Assembly (NCBI GenBank): GCA_038380435.1 | Contig: JAWZYU010000034.1 | Span: 37,324,901 to 37,388,900, forward strand | Origin: Ryuthela nishihirai | Taxonomy: Eukaryota; Arthropoda; Arachnida; Araneae; Heptathelidae | Reading direction: 5' to 3' | DNA: 64,000 bases | Shown here: positions 10,236 to 21,110 of the stretch, piece by piece | Position numbering within the stretch: position 1 is the first letter of the stretch | Layout: the number at the start of each line of letters is the position of its first letter | Position numbers and translations under genes: made by a program | The notes under the pieces: generated by a model | What the model was told of the DNA's origin: nothing | The model's input: the letters and a program-made list of their open reading frames with translations, nothing else | The model's database searches: none

Positions 10236-10263
10236 TGATTTTTTTCAGGCATGCATTTTTTGC
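10220..10263. repeat. Perfect 19-bp inverted repeat at deletion junction
   Basis: gcaaaaaatgcatgcctga (10220-10238) and its exact reverse complement (10245-10263) are separated by six T. It sits where the internal deletion of the hAT element joins its two ends. Confidence 0.85.
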
Positions 10264-10437
10264 GCAACAGGCTTTTTTTCCTCTGAATGTCATCATTGTG
10301 TCCAGAATAATTGCTATTAATGATTTGTAAAGATAAAAAAGTTTTCAGGGGGGGGGGGGGGGGGGGGGGGCGAGCATAATATTACATAGGGGCCCGTAAA
10401 TTCTCTCGGGGGCCCGTAAATTCTCTCGGCAGCCCTG

Positions 10438-10871
10438 GACTGAAGTATATCATATAGAAAATAGTTTACAAATATTTTCAGTAGTTTAGGATTTAGAAAT
10501 AAAATAATTTTGTTATGGTTCTTGAAGTATCATCCACTGCCATTTTTCTTCTAATCAGTGGAATATGAAATTATCACTAATTCCACCGACCTGACCCCTT
10601 TTTCACCTAGGGCAGAATGCATAATTAAGCACTTTATATAACTTATGAATGGCTGGATTAAGCAATTGAGGGCCCTGGAGCCAAATTCTAAATGAAGCCT
10701 CTGCAAGTACAGTATGGTCACATTTATTTCCCACGACAGAACATAATGAAAATCGCATTACTTTTTGTAAAATCATAGATTAAGGCAATTAAAAAAAGGA
10801 AATACACAAATAAGTAATAAGAAAAATCTGGCTGAGTCTCTGCCTTTAATCTGGCACTAAATGTATGCTAT

Positions 10872-10910
<39 letters not shown>

Positions 10911-11649
10911 TTATATATTTAAAATTAGTTATCCCAGGCAAAAGTTTGGCATGAAATTTATGTCCATCGATAACTCTCCTCATCAATAACTTCATTAATA
11001 ACTTTTCCCACTGACAATATAATACTCTGTCTTACAGCTTTCCACTGTTAATGTACTACTCCATTCATAAGGTAGGTGATGGAGGTATCCCTAGAAATTT
11101 CGGCCACTTTTTGAGGGATCACCCCAACCACAGCAACTAGGAACCTGATCTGTTACCCCAACAAGGCTAGAACTAAGTGAGACCATCCCACCAAATTTGA
11201 GGCCCAATTGCTCAAGTTCCTGCAGAACCACAGGTAAACCGACAATTCTGCTGCTGATGATACATGTCCACCCATCCAGGAAGTAGGCTAATTATGTATT
11301 TCCCTTATAATAGCCGAAAAGTTTCAAAACTTGAAATGTACAAATGCAACACGAAAAAGTAGATACGATCAATATTGTACCTAACTCTTTTAGTGTCCTG
11401 GGCAAAATATTTGACTGCTCCATCGAATTTAATAATTACAGTGGGCATTATTTAACTAAGCCTGTCATGACCCACCTCTGCTATTGTTCATTCAGAGTGA
11501 CTTGGCACAACCCTTGGTGTGATACAAAATTTACGATCTTGCTTTAAATTACTAGAGCTGAACTTCGAAAATTTAAAATAATTTATATTATTAAAGTTCA
11601 ATCCTTTATTAAAGTTCAATCCTTTATTTTCTGCTTACAGATTTGTCAC
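10438..11649. other. Probable intron, with (TTTA)n microsatellite
   Basis: Lies between exons a and b of the unrecognised gene. A (TTTA)11-type microsatellite occupies 10869-10913. The segment 11080-11290 is less AT-rich but has stops in all frames. No exon could be placed. Confidence 0.45.
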
Positions 11650-11701
11650 CTGACGTCCTCCTCTTCTGTAGCCGAGCTTGTGCTAGAAGTTCTGGAGGCA
11701 C
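11650..11701 (-). CDS. Candidate host exon (unrecognised gene, exon a)
   Basis: A 52-bp segment on the reverse strand between the acceptor attttgtttttcag and the donor gtgaca. In phase 0 it encodes VPPELLAQARLQKRRTS plus one base. A second frame is also open (ASRTSSTSSATEEEDV), so the phase is not proven. Neither allows a direct join to exon 8689-8745; at least one more exon would be needed between them. Membership of the same gene is inferred from strand and proximity only. Confidence 0.5.
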
Positions 11702-11780
11702 CTGAAAAACAAAATCTTAATGAAAGATGATGTAAAAAGTTTCTCATATTTTTCTTCATTAGCAATTTGTTTATTGCAAT

Positions 11781-11980
11781 AAATAAAATAAATACCCTCT
11801 CAATCAGCTCTTGCCACAGAGGTCTGATTGGAGACTGTCAGTTTATATTCCATAGTAGGTCTGTGAGGATAGCGGGACCTCAACAGAAAAACAACACAAA
11901 CATCCATGCCTTACCCAGGGCTCAAACCCAGGTTCCTTATATCAATAGCCAAGTGCACTAACACTCTGCCATGGGATGAC
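11781..11980 (-). mobile_element. SINE-B, moderately diverged
   Basis: Reverse-strand copy with tail aataaataaaataaataccc at left, agctcttgccacagaggtct, and the head ending tctgccatgggatgac. The B box has decayed to ggctcaaacccaggttcc. Confidence 0.85.
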
Positions 11981-12079
11981 TTTAGAAAGCATTATATACA
12001 TGAAACAAAAAACATATTTCAGAACAATTCTTCATGTGCATCCATAGGCATATACACAGAATTTAGTTTTGGGGGTGGG

Positions 12080-12468
12080 TTGGGTTGGGTTGTTTTACCT
12101 CTGAGCGGCACTTTTTTGCACACCATGGGCTAAATGGCCAGGTCACATGGACCCCGAAGGCTCAGAGAAGGTTGGGGGAGGGGACCCACTGGAACAGCTG
12201 TTGGGAGACAGATGGTAGCCTCCCGTCAAGGCCATCCAGCGTGTTCTTTAACGTGCACAGGGTATGGCTCTCCCGCGCACGGGGCCACGGCTTAACGTCC
12301 CATCCGACGGATGGCGGCCTTTCCAAGCTCATCGGTGTCCCCTACTGACCGTGGGCAAGGCGGGGAATTTTGCGGAGATAAATCTCAACGCTGACCCAGC
12401 TGGGACTCGAACCTGGGAACTACAGATTACGAGCCTGGCGCGCTACCGACTGAGCCACCCCCGCCCCA
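12080..12468 (-). mobile_element. SINE-A, young, 13-bp TSD
   Basis: Near-consensus copy flanked by perfect ttttgggggtggg at 12067-12079 and 12469-12481. The tail shows tandem ttgggttggg, the reverse of the (AACCC)n end. Confidence 0.95.
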
Positions 12469-12739
12469 TTTTGGGGGTGGGGTAGGGGTCCAAGAATAAG
12501 ACACGAGTAAGGTTTCCCCAATTATTAAAATATTCCACCAGACAGAAAAGGTTAATAGAATATTCTGTATGGTATAATTTTTTTTTCTTTTTAAATCTAC
12601 ACTGAAAGCACAATTTATTACACATACCACACCCAAAAACCTGCCCTACACTGCCACACTAATGTGGCCAGCCAAAACCGTTGATGTATAAAAAATTGTG
12701 TATAATAAATTGTTCTTTCAATGCATTTTTAGTATCAGT

Positions 12740-12886
12740 AATATGGGGCTAAAATAAAATTATACAAAGACACTTATTTTTTCGATTTTAAAGCAGATAA
12801 GACAAATTTCAGATTCTACACAGGACGACAGGATTTTTTGGGGAAGTTATCCCGACCCCATGTTCCTCACCACTGGGTATGTCCTT
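12740..12886. repeat. Interspersed repeat R2
   Basis: Shares ctaaaataaaattatacaaa, a central ggattttt..gggg block and gtatgtccttg with 31560-31706 in the same order. Class unknown. Confidence 0.6.
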
Positions 12887-12944
12887 GTAAACTAAAAGAA
12901 GTTGGAGTAGTTTAATAATACTAATACCAACATTTTTTTAAATC

Positions 12945-13195
12945 CATGAGTGAATGCACACAATGGAATAAATGATCAGGTCACAAGGACTCCGTAAAAG
13001 TTGAGGGATGGGATTCACTGGACAGCTGTTAAGAGACAGAAGCAGGATATAGTTCTGCACACATGAACATGGCTTAACATCCCATGAATGGAGGCCATTC
13101 CAAGCCCATCAGTATCATCTTTCGTACTGACAATGGGGTAAGGTATTAGCCCAGATAAATCTCAACACTGGCACAATTGGAACAATGGGTGTCTG
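12945..13195 (-). mobile_element. SINE-A, degraded
   Basis: Contains gatcaggtcacaaggactcc, ggacagctgttaagagacag, aacatggcttaacatcccat and gataaatctcaacactgg. Head and tail are eroded. Confidence 0.7.
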
Positions 13196-13335
13196 CAGGA
13201 GAATAGGGGGGCAGGAGGGAACTTGCATACTTAACATAACTAGCATTGGCCTTGTGTAACAATATATTTTCATCACCTGACAATTCATTGTGTCTTAATT
13301 GGCTACCTGCAAATTGGTACTAGAATTTTGATCTG

Positions 13336-13500
13336 AAGTAGTGCATTTACTATTCCATAGAAGAAAAGGTTAGAAAAATTCTAAAAGGTGTTGGATTTAA
13401 GAGGTTCTACTGCACTTCCTAAGTAGTGCATTTACTATTCCATAGAAGAAAAGGTTAGAAAAATTCTAAAAGGTGTTGGATTTAAGAGGTTCTACTGCAC
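13336..13500. repeat. 85-bp tandem repeat running into the gap
   Basis: The unit starts aagtagtgcatttactattc and repeats at 13336 and 13421 without visible differences. The second unit is cut by the run of N. Likely a longer array that the assembler could not resolve. Confidence 0.85.
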
Positions 13501-13700
13501 NNNNNNNNNNNNNNNNNNNNNNNNNNNNNNNNNNNNNNNNNNNNNNNNNNNNNNNNNNNNNNNNNNNNNNNNNNNNNNNNNNNNNNNNNNNNNNNNNNNN
13601 NNNNNNNNNNNNNNNNNNNNNNNNNNNNNNNNNNNNNNNNNNNNNNNNNNNNNNNNNNNNNNNNNNNNNNNNNNNNNNNNNNNNNNNNNNNNNNNNNNNN
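13501..13700. other. Assembly gap (200 N)
   Basis: Exactly 200 unknown bases, a round size suggesting a scaffold gap of unmeasured length. Open frames of X across it are meaningless. Confidence 0.95.
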
Positions 13701-14610
13701 AGAGTTCCATCCAATTAATGGCCTATGTGATGAAATGCCATTGTCCATGTCAAGAGCAGTTTATCTTATGGGGTACATGAGCATGAAAAATCTCTGGAAT
13801 AATTAGAAAAGGAAAAAAATAACTTTGACAATAATTATTTTCATCATTTGAAAACTACTTATTATTCATTTGTTTATTAATGTGACAGAAGAGAGAAGCA
13901 TATTCCTTCAATGCTGAAGAGCTGATATGAAAAGAAACCCAAACTTTGCACTTTATTGCATGCACCGATATTTAATACAGATATATGAGGCATCACATGA
14001 CAGAGAGCTGGCTATGGAGCTATGAGCACAATTCTTTTTTGCTCCTTACTCAAATATGCATGTGCCAATAAAGAGGAAAAAATATATTATTGATTCATAG
14101 CCTAAGAGGGTACAATTTATTAATACAAATTTCTAACTTCCTCATAGAACCAGTTAAGTAATTTAATAAAGCCGTTTAGGTGAACATAGGATTCAATGAA
14201 AGTATACTTTAATTGGAAACTACAGTTAGTGTGAAATTTCAGTTTCTTCAGGAGACAGAAAAGCTACTATGTGTCAAGATGCTATGAAGCAATGAAATAG
14301 CAGTGAAAGGAAAACAGAATTAGTATCAGTTCAGTTACTTATAATTTTTTGATTTTACACCTAAGATCTCTTTACACTATGAAACAAAATCAATAGGAAA
14401 GTATCACAGAATAGTTCTTTAAAGCTTAGATGAAATTGCTGAAAACTCAAGATATTTGAGAGAGAAACCTTCGATTTATTCCCAGTGACATTTTTCATAA
14501 AAAAAAGCTTATTTTCAAACTTATGGAGCTTTGTAAGAAGAAACACAAAGAAACATGCAACATCAACAGAACAGTATTGACCAATCATAACAAATTTCTA
14601 CAAAACAATT
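13701..14610. other. No feature seen
   Basis: AT-rich, non-repetitive within this window, no splice-bounded open frame recognised. Confidence 0.35.
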
Positions 14611-14812
14611 CCGTCCCATGGCTGAGTGGTTAGTGCGCTTAGCTACTGATCTAAAGGACCTGGGTTCGAGTCCCGGGTAAGGCATGGATGTGTGTATCGT
14701 TTTTCTGCTGAGGTCCTGTCAGCCTCTCAGACCTTCTGCTGTGGCATATAAACTGACAGGCTCCTGTCAGACCTCTGTGGCAAGCAGCTGCTTGAGGGGG
14801 TATTTTTTTTTA
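14611..14812 (+). mobile_element. SINE-B, well preserved
   Basis: Full forward copy: start ccgtcccatggctgagtggt, B box gggttcgagtcccggg, body ataaactgacaggctcctgt, end agcagctgcttgagggggta followed by a T run. The A and B boxes are those of a tRNA-Ser/Leu-like head. Confidence 0.92.
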
Positions 14813-15770
14813 ATTTCAATTTTAATTCTATATATTATTGATTAAAATATTCAGATTAATTTGATTTGAATATAAAAAACTCTGAGAATCAGAATAAAAA
14901 ATGCTGGTCTAATCTATTGATAAGTATTAAATTTAATCTAGCCACACTCTTTGCTTGTTACATTATATGAATTAACAGCTTCATATGAATTAACCAATCA
15001 GCTCACATTCTTTGATTTTCCCTTGAAGACTGATAGAATTCTGTTGTGTTAAAAACACAATCTCTTTCTTCACTTTTATGACAGAGTCCCATTATGTTAA
15101 AAAGACAATCAGACTCTATGATGTTTGGCTTTGCTGGGTACCTCATCCAGCTCAGAGGTATTGGTAGATGCCAGTTGATGCTGAAACACAAATGGAGAAG
15201 ACAGCTCATGCAGCCCTCACTTCACCCTCCTCATTGCTCAGTGAGAGGAATAGATATTCAATAGGCTTAATTTTCTAGAGAATGTAATGACTGACTGTTC
15301 TAGAAAGCCAGTCACTGAAACAATCTACTGGCAACAGTGGTTATCTGAAGTCACTAAGAGCTGCAGTGAATAGGATTTACAGTTGACTTTGCATCATGTT
15401 AATGAAAACAGGTTAGATGTTTTGGGTATTAAGCATTTTAATTAACATTTTTTGAAAAAACCTTCTAGGCTTCATGTCTCAATACACATAAGGAATATGA
15501 GGGTTTTCTTAACCCACCATCACTGTGACAAACAAACAAGTTATGCAATTAGACAAATATCAAATGAATGCTATACAACAGAACTCTTGAGCCTGTACAC
15601 CTTTCAGGTGAAAATCATAGAGGGTGCTAATCAGTGCACAATCAGTTCAATCAAGTAATTAAAGTAGAATTCCAGGGTGCCAGAAGAAATCAGAAGGAAT
15701 CAACCTTTGTTTTCTATATTACATACCTTTCAATTTTTTTTTCAAAAGTTAGTGTACTAAATTTACATTC
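14813..15770. other. No feature seen
   Basis: AT-rich unique-looking sequence without supported exons or repeats. Confidence 0.35.
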
Positions 15771-15965
15771 CATCCCATGGCTGAGTGGTTAGCACACTTG
15801 GCTACTGATCAAAGGGACCATGGTTCAAGCCCTGGATGTTCATGCCATTTTTCTGCTGAGGTCCCGCCATCCTCACAGACTTTCTACTACAGTGTATATA
15901 CTGACAGACTCCTGTCAGACCTCTGTGATAAGCAGCTGCTTAAAGGGGTATTTATTTATTATTAT
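15771..15965 (+). mobile_element. SINE-B, slightly diverged
   Basis: Starts catcccatggctgagtggtt and ends agcagctgcttaaaggggta with a TATT tail. The B box has changed to ggttcaagccctgg. Confidence 0.9.
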
Positions 15966-17570
15966 TAATTTACATGTAAAAAGAGTTATGAAAGGCAGAA
16001 AAATGTTTTTTTCTCATATTTCACTATGTAATTTTCAACTTAATCCTTTAAAATGCTTCAGTGCTTGAAATAAAGGTTATTTACTAAGTGAGTGAAATAA
16101 CCTAGAAAGTGGTTAAAATTTAATGAGGTAGGCTAACAACTCATCACACTGATTGTGCAATATTCTGAGGTCTCAGTAATATTGAGTTAATAACCTAAGA
16201 AAGTGAAAAATATATCTTACAGTGAAAGAAATGCTACAAGAACTTTACAGAAAGGATCCTTTCTACCTAAAAAAAAGCAGAATCAAAATTTAATCTATAA
16301 CTATGCCTAAATGTATGCACATGAGTGAAAAATAACTTAAATGACTTTCCTGAAATAAATCAAAAATGAATTTATCTGAAATTTAGTTAAAGTATGAATC
16401 TATAAAAATTCATGGAAAAAGAAGTATTCTTGTGACAAATACTTTCTTACCCCTTTTAATTACTAATTTCTTATTAAAACTTTTTTCTTTGCTCTTGCAA
16501 GAATACCACTTCAGAATATTAATGTTAGCATCAGGCCGGTACATTAGCAGGAATTTGAAGTTGAGAAAGCTTGATAGAAAGTCATAACTCAGAACCAACT
16601 GAAGAACTGAGCATTTGGAATCATAGAGAACCCGGAAACAGAATGCTATACTAATTTATGCAAAACTGTGAAGCTCTAGAAAGGCTACTATGATATAAGT
16701 GCATGGAAACCTAGAAATATTTTTCCTCCTTGATCTGTGTTTCAAGATCATAGTGTCTAATATATCAAAAAAAAAATATGCCTCTGATATTAGTTTCAAA
16801 TTCAGCTCAGCTAGAGAGTAAATTTAATAACTTCTCATTGCTTTTATAAACAGCATAGCCTCGATTATACATGCATAGATCTAGTTTGCAAATTAATCAT
16901 GCAGTTAAAGAAATCCTACAATCGTAAACAAAATTATTGTACTAAACACAAATTTTCCTAATTTTTTTTTCTTACAAACATATATATATGATATTTTTTT
17001 CTCATTTGGTTTGTATTAGCAGTGCTTCTTGATATCCATTATCCCCTTTTCCTTAAATACTACAGGTAATGAAGCATATATGTTGCTGATTAATACCATT
17101 GTTCTGTCCAAAGTGTCCTAAGAGGGCTTATCATTCTTCAAAATTAGGTGTGATTAGCCTCCTTTTTGAATTTCTGTTGTTTTATTATTAAGAATGAAAT
17201 TCTCTTTCATTTAGTATTTAAAATGATCTATAACATATCTGTTAGTCGCAGAAAAATAAAATTCTAATATTCAGCTTTTTCCTTGCTGAAAAAAGCTAAA
17301 ATTTGTTTTGGTCATAAATGCAGATGTACTTAGATATCCAAGAAATACAGTTCACATGAAGAGGAAAAGCCCAGAACCAGAACACTGGATTCTTCACCAA
17401 GTTCCAGCATGCTATAATTTACCAGCAAAGACCTACTTTGAAAGATGGCAATAGTTTTTTTTTTTAAGGAAAAGTTTTGTTCTTAAATACACTCAGTGGT
17501 CACTGAATTATGACCACTCCACCCCATGTTTTGTCAACAGGAAGCTAATTTCGAAAATCTCTAACTATTA
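15966..17570. other. No feature seen
   Basis: AT-rich. Contains short A/T runs and no supported coding or repeat family. If the SDF2 model is right this may be intron or downstream sequence. Confidence 0.35.
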
Positions 17571-17750
17571 AACTAAGTATTTTATGCCAAAATGTGGCTG
17601 AGGAAAATTTAAAGATCTCAATGAAATCTATCCAAATCTCAATTTTTAACAATATTCTTTCATAACTTAAAGAGTTATGGAGGTTTAAACATTTCTGACC
17701 TGCAATATGTTCTAAAAAATTTATCAAAAAATTAAACGAATATTGAAAGA
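17571..17750. mobile_element. Fragment of the MITE family
   Basis: Shares aatctcaatttttaacaata and ttcataacttaaagagttat with the repeat at 2173-2637 and 5765-6100. Confidence 0.45.
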
Positions 17751-17759
17751 ATTATTTAC

Positions 17760-17835
17760 ACACACTTTTAACATGCACAGAGCCATGGCTTTATGTTCCA
17801 TCTGATAAATGGTGGCCTTTCCAAACCCATTGGCG
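17760..17835 (-). mobile_element. SINE-A central fragment
   Basis: A piece with acttttaacatgcacagagc, ccatggctttatgttccatc and ggcctttccaaacccattgg. Confidence 0.6.
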
Positions 17836-18108
17836 AACACAAAGAAAGTAAGGCTTCATAGACATAATGTAAACCACACAACTGTAGTGTCATTACAATT
17901 CATCATGCAATGAGCATTGCAGAGAAGTCAAACTTTTAGGCTCTTTTCTGGGGAATGTGTCATTTTCAACTTTTGCTTTGCAATTTTTTAAAGGAATTAT
18001 GAAAAATAACTTGGTAAGTTATGCCACATCAAATATTTATGCATTGCTGGGGGAGCAAGAAAAGTAAATCCGGCAAAAAAATTGTTTGGTCACATTGGAT
18101 GCAGAACC

Positions 18109-18187
18109 AACTAATCTCATAATATCAACTAATCTCATAATGCTCTCTTATCAACAATCTCATAATGCTTTAACTAATCTCATAATT
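18109..18187. repeat. Short minisatellite
   Basis: The motif aactaatctcataat is repeated about four times with spacers tatc and gctctcttatc. Confidence 0.75.
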
Positions 18188-18301
18188 ACAAATCAAAAGA
18201 CATACCACTATGCTACTAGCTGTTTGTGACAAATTTTATTATACACCAAATTCTCATTGCAAATATTCCTATGATATTCTCAGATTAATTTTGTTTCATA
18301 A

Positions 18302-18852
18302 TACAAGGTGTCTGACAAATAATGATGGAGTTTCAGGAAGCACTGTCCTAAATACATAAAAGCCATCACATTAAATGTATTACCTGTATATTCCCCCACT
18401 TAAACAGTTTCACATGCACCCAACAGAAGACATGGCTTGCTACCATTATATTCCCATAATCCACTGCGTAGTATCGTGCAACATTTCTTGACAGATAGAT
18501 TGACACGGGTAGTCCAATTCTATGCTCTATGGCCACCAAGGAGCCCCTCAATTTTTTTTCTTGCAGGGATTTGTAAACAATCATATTCACATGGACAAAA
18601 TTCAAGACCTGAATCATTTGAAAGCCAGAGAAGTGAAGCAACCAAGCATGTAAGAGAGATATGCTTGCAAAATGCGTGGCAAGTGGAATATTGATTACAC
18701 ATATGGAGAGTCACAAAGAGTGTACATGGAAATTCACTAATTATGATAAAAACTATTTGAGGGATGTTTTTGATTAAAATATCACTTTCTTGAATATATA
18801 CATTATTTTCCTATATATCAGATCTCAAAACCCCATTTTTTTGGATGCCCTA
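18302..18852 (+). mobile_element. Internally deleted mariner-like element
   Basis: Left end tacaaggtgtctgacaaata and right end (complement tagggcatccaaaaaa) are short diverged inverted termini with TA at both edges. Inside, the forward strand encodes the C-terminal half of a mariner-like transposase: VVQFYALWPPRSPSIFFLA, where the family has WPPRSPDLTPLDFFLW. The same 5' region and the same missing N-terminus occur in 39739-40268, so both derive from one deletion derivative. Substitutions have removed the catalytic Asp motif (SPDLTP to SPSIF). Confidence 0.7.
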
Positions 18853-19159
18853 TAAAATTAGATTATGTGAGTAAACTGAAAAGCTAAAACTAAAAACTAA
18901 ATAACATATTAATTCATAATAAATAATTATATTAATTCACAACATTGTTTCATTCTTTGCTATTTCAACACTTAGGCAACTAAACAAAGGTAGGTTTCCC
19001 ATCTTCAGAGGAAATGAAACCTTTTAATTAGCTATGATTCATAATTAATTGCACTTTTAAAACATTTTAACATTCGTTTAGAGTAGTTTACTGCTGTTAG
19101 AATGAGTAATTAGTTAAGAAGTTACATATCTACTTCATCATAAAAGCCTTTGCTATATG

Positions 19160-19539
19160 GGGCGAGGGTGGCTCAGTCGGTAGCGCATCAGGCTCGTAAT
19201 CTGTAGTTCCCAGGTTTGAGTCCCAGCTGGGTCAGCGTTGAGATTTATCTCCGCAAAATTCCCCGCCCTGTCCACGGTCAGTAGGGGACACCGATGGGCT
19301 TGGAAAGGCCGCTGTCTGTCGGATGGGACGTTAAGTGCCCCGTGTGTGGGAGAGCCATACCCTGTGCACGTTAAAGAACACGCTGGATGGCCTTGACGGG
19401 AGGCTACCATCTGTCTCCCAACAGCTGTTCCAGTGGGTCCCCTCCCCCAACCTTCTCTGAGCCTTCGGGGTCAATGTGACCTGGCCATTTAGCCCATGGT
19501 GTACAAAAAAGTGCCGCTTAGAGGTAAAACAACCCAACC
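19160..19539 (+). mobile_element. SINE-A with 12-bp TSD
   Basis: Near-consensus forward copy with repeats ctttgctatatg (19148-19159) and ctttgctatgtg (19540-19551), one mismatch. A small deletion removes part of gttaagccgtggcccc. The tail is aacaacccaac. Confidence 0.93.
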
Positions 19540-19551
19540 CTTTGCTATGTG

Positions 19552-20546
19552 ATATGAAACCAGTCAATGAATGTGATAAAGTAATGACAGTAATGATATA
19601 ATCAACACAAAAAAATTCTGACAGCTGGTAGAATTCCTGACAGTAATTCCGGATCTTTACTTCCTTAAACAAACTACCCGTTGCATATCCTAATGCTGCT
19701 CTTTAACTGTAAAATATTCCTTAGACTGAAACTGCACTTTTAAATTGTAAACTTTTTTTCAAGTAATTTCGTGTCTTTACTAAGCTTTTGTTAATAATTT
19801 ATTTGCCTTTCAAACCAGAGACAGACAAAATTGATGATGAGTTCCTTGCAGATGAGACAATGCTTTAAGATTCGGTTGTGCCTCACAAGCAGTTGAACTT
19901 GAACAAATTCTTTCCTTCCTAAATCAGAACTTCCTGTGGTAGGATTCAATGGCGTGGAGTTGTTCTTTTTTTTTTTTCCTCTTCGTGTTCTCTATGGGAT
20001 CAATAACTTCATTCAGAGACAGAGGGAATGGTATACACTTATATTTCTTTCACTTTGAAGCAAACTCAGAGAAGTTTACATTCCGTATATTGGACTGCAG
20101 ATTCGTTCTTTTGCTCCTCAGCTTATTTTATAGATGCTTAAGAGAATAAATAAAATATCTCTTCTAAACAATTCTTATCCTGCTCCGAAACAAACTCTGG
20201 GACATATTTTGTACCACCATATTTGTGTGTACCGTATACATTTGTGTGTTTTAAATGGGGAGTTAAGATTCGTACACTTGAATAAAACTTCTTGAGGCAG
20301 GTCTTCTTACAGGGGGATTGTCCTATATTTTGAAAGGTTTTGTTCCTATTTCTTCTTCTGTAGCACTCCCTTTTTAAGTCAATTCTTACTTTCATTCTTT
20401 TCCTAACGAAAGGGTTTTTTTCTCCGTGAAACACATTTCAAATAATACAGGATTCACAAATGGACATTTATTTTTAAGATCTGAATTTTAATTCAATAAT
20501 CGAAAATGTAGAAAAGAGAGAAATGTTTTTCGAATAATATTCCTAC
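19552..20546. other. Unassigned; 98-codon open frame at 20138-20434 not supported
   Basis: The reverse frame 20138-20434 (starts MFHGEKNPFVRKRMK) is basic and has no splice or family support. It may be a relic of an unidentified element. Nothing else is seen. Confidence 0.3.
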
Positions 20547-20837
20547 TAAACAATGAAATAAACTCGACATATTCCATATCAACTAAGGGCTGGTGGCTGG
20601 GTGGGATACAAACCCACGACCTCCTGATAACATGTAAGGTGCTCTGGACCACTGAGCAACCAGCCGCCGATCAAGATCTCCTCTAATTAGCACTATGAAC
20701 ATTCCTTTTATGTTTCATATAGGCACAATTCAGGCAATTTTAACCACAAGCGGCATTTATATTTAGATGGAAGCATGTATTATGAGTATGCAGATAATAA
20801 ACAATGAAATAAGCTCGATGTATTCCATATCAACTAA
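20547..20837. repeat. 40-bp direct repeats flanking a tRNA-like insert
   Basis: A 40-bp sequence starting taaacaatgaaataa and ending ttccatatcaactaa occurs at 20547-20586 and 20798-20837 with three mismatches. The 211 bp between them begin with a tRNA-like fold. Confidence 0.75.
20594..20666 (-). tRNA. tRNA-like gene or tRNA pseudogene (73 nt)
   Basis: The reverse strand folds as a 73-nt cloverleaf. The acceptor stem is cggctgg with ccagcca (6 of 7 paired), and the D arm is gctcagtggtccagagc. The anticodon arm ccttacatgttatcagg has 4 of 5 pairs. The T arm gtgggtttgtatcccac is perfect. The anticodon loop catgtta lacks the usual U at position 33, so a functional tRNA is doubtful. Unlike SINE-A and SINE-B it has no 3' body. 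It may be a retroposed tRNA or the head of a different SINE. Confidence 0.45.
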
Positions 20838-21110
20838 TAAATCAGCACCACTCTAGCGTCGATTTAAATTTTAGAGGAAAAATCAGTTGGGATACGTATC
20901 CCACCTGGCTCACGAGAGAACAAAACTGCAGAGTATGAATGGTTTTCCACTGTTCATGGATGGAAAGAGAGATGGATGTTAGGGTCACTTGCTAAGGGCA
21001 TCCTTTTACTTTGGGGTTGGGAGGGACTTTAAAAAAATTAAATCAAGAATTTTGACTGCTAATTTTATTTCAAACTAAAATTTTTCATACACTTATGAAG
21101 ACTAAATTAC

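Larger units (their letters stand above)
9543..10437 (+). mobile_element. Non-autonomous hAT element, 8-bp TSD
   Basis: Bounded by cagggccaccg on the left and cggcagccctg on the right, and by a perfect 8-bp target duplication gactgaag (9535-9542 and 10438-10445), diagnostic of hAT transposons. Terminal and subterminal blocks match the larger element at 26450-29636: caagggggactagtgcatag on the left and cctctgaatgtcatcattgt on the right. Most of the transposase is deleted. It keeps about 530 bp of 5' sequence that the larger copy has lost. Confidence 0.92.

Noticed and set aside
13466..13748. Open frames across the N gap
   Set aside because: They consist of unknown residues.
18366..18641. Reverse open frame with a donor-like gtaata after GNIQ, considered a host exon
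   Set aside because: The forward strand of the same region codes mariner transposase motifs (WPPRSPSIFF), and no acceptor fits.
20138..20434. 98-codon reverse frame, basic
   Set aside because: No domain, no splice context and composition like the surroundings.
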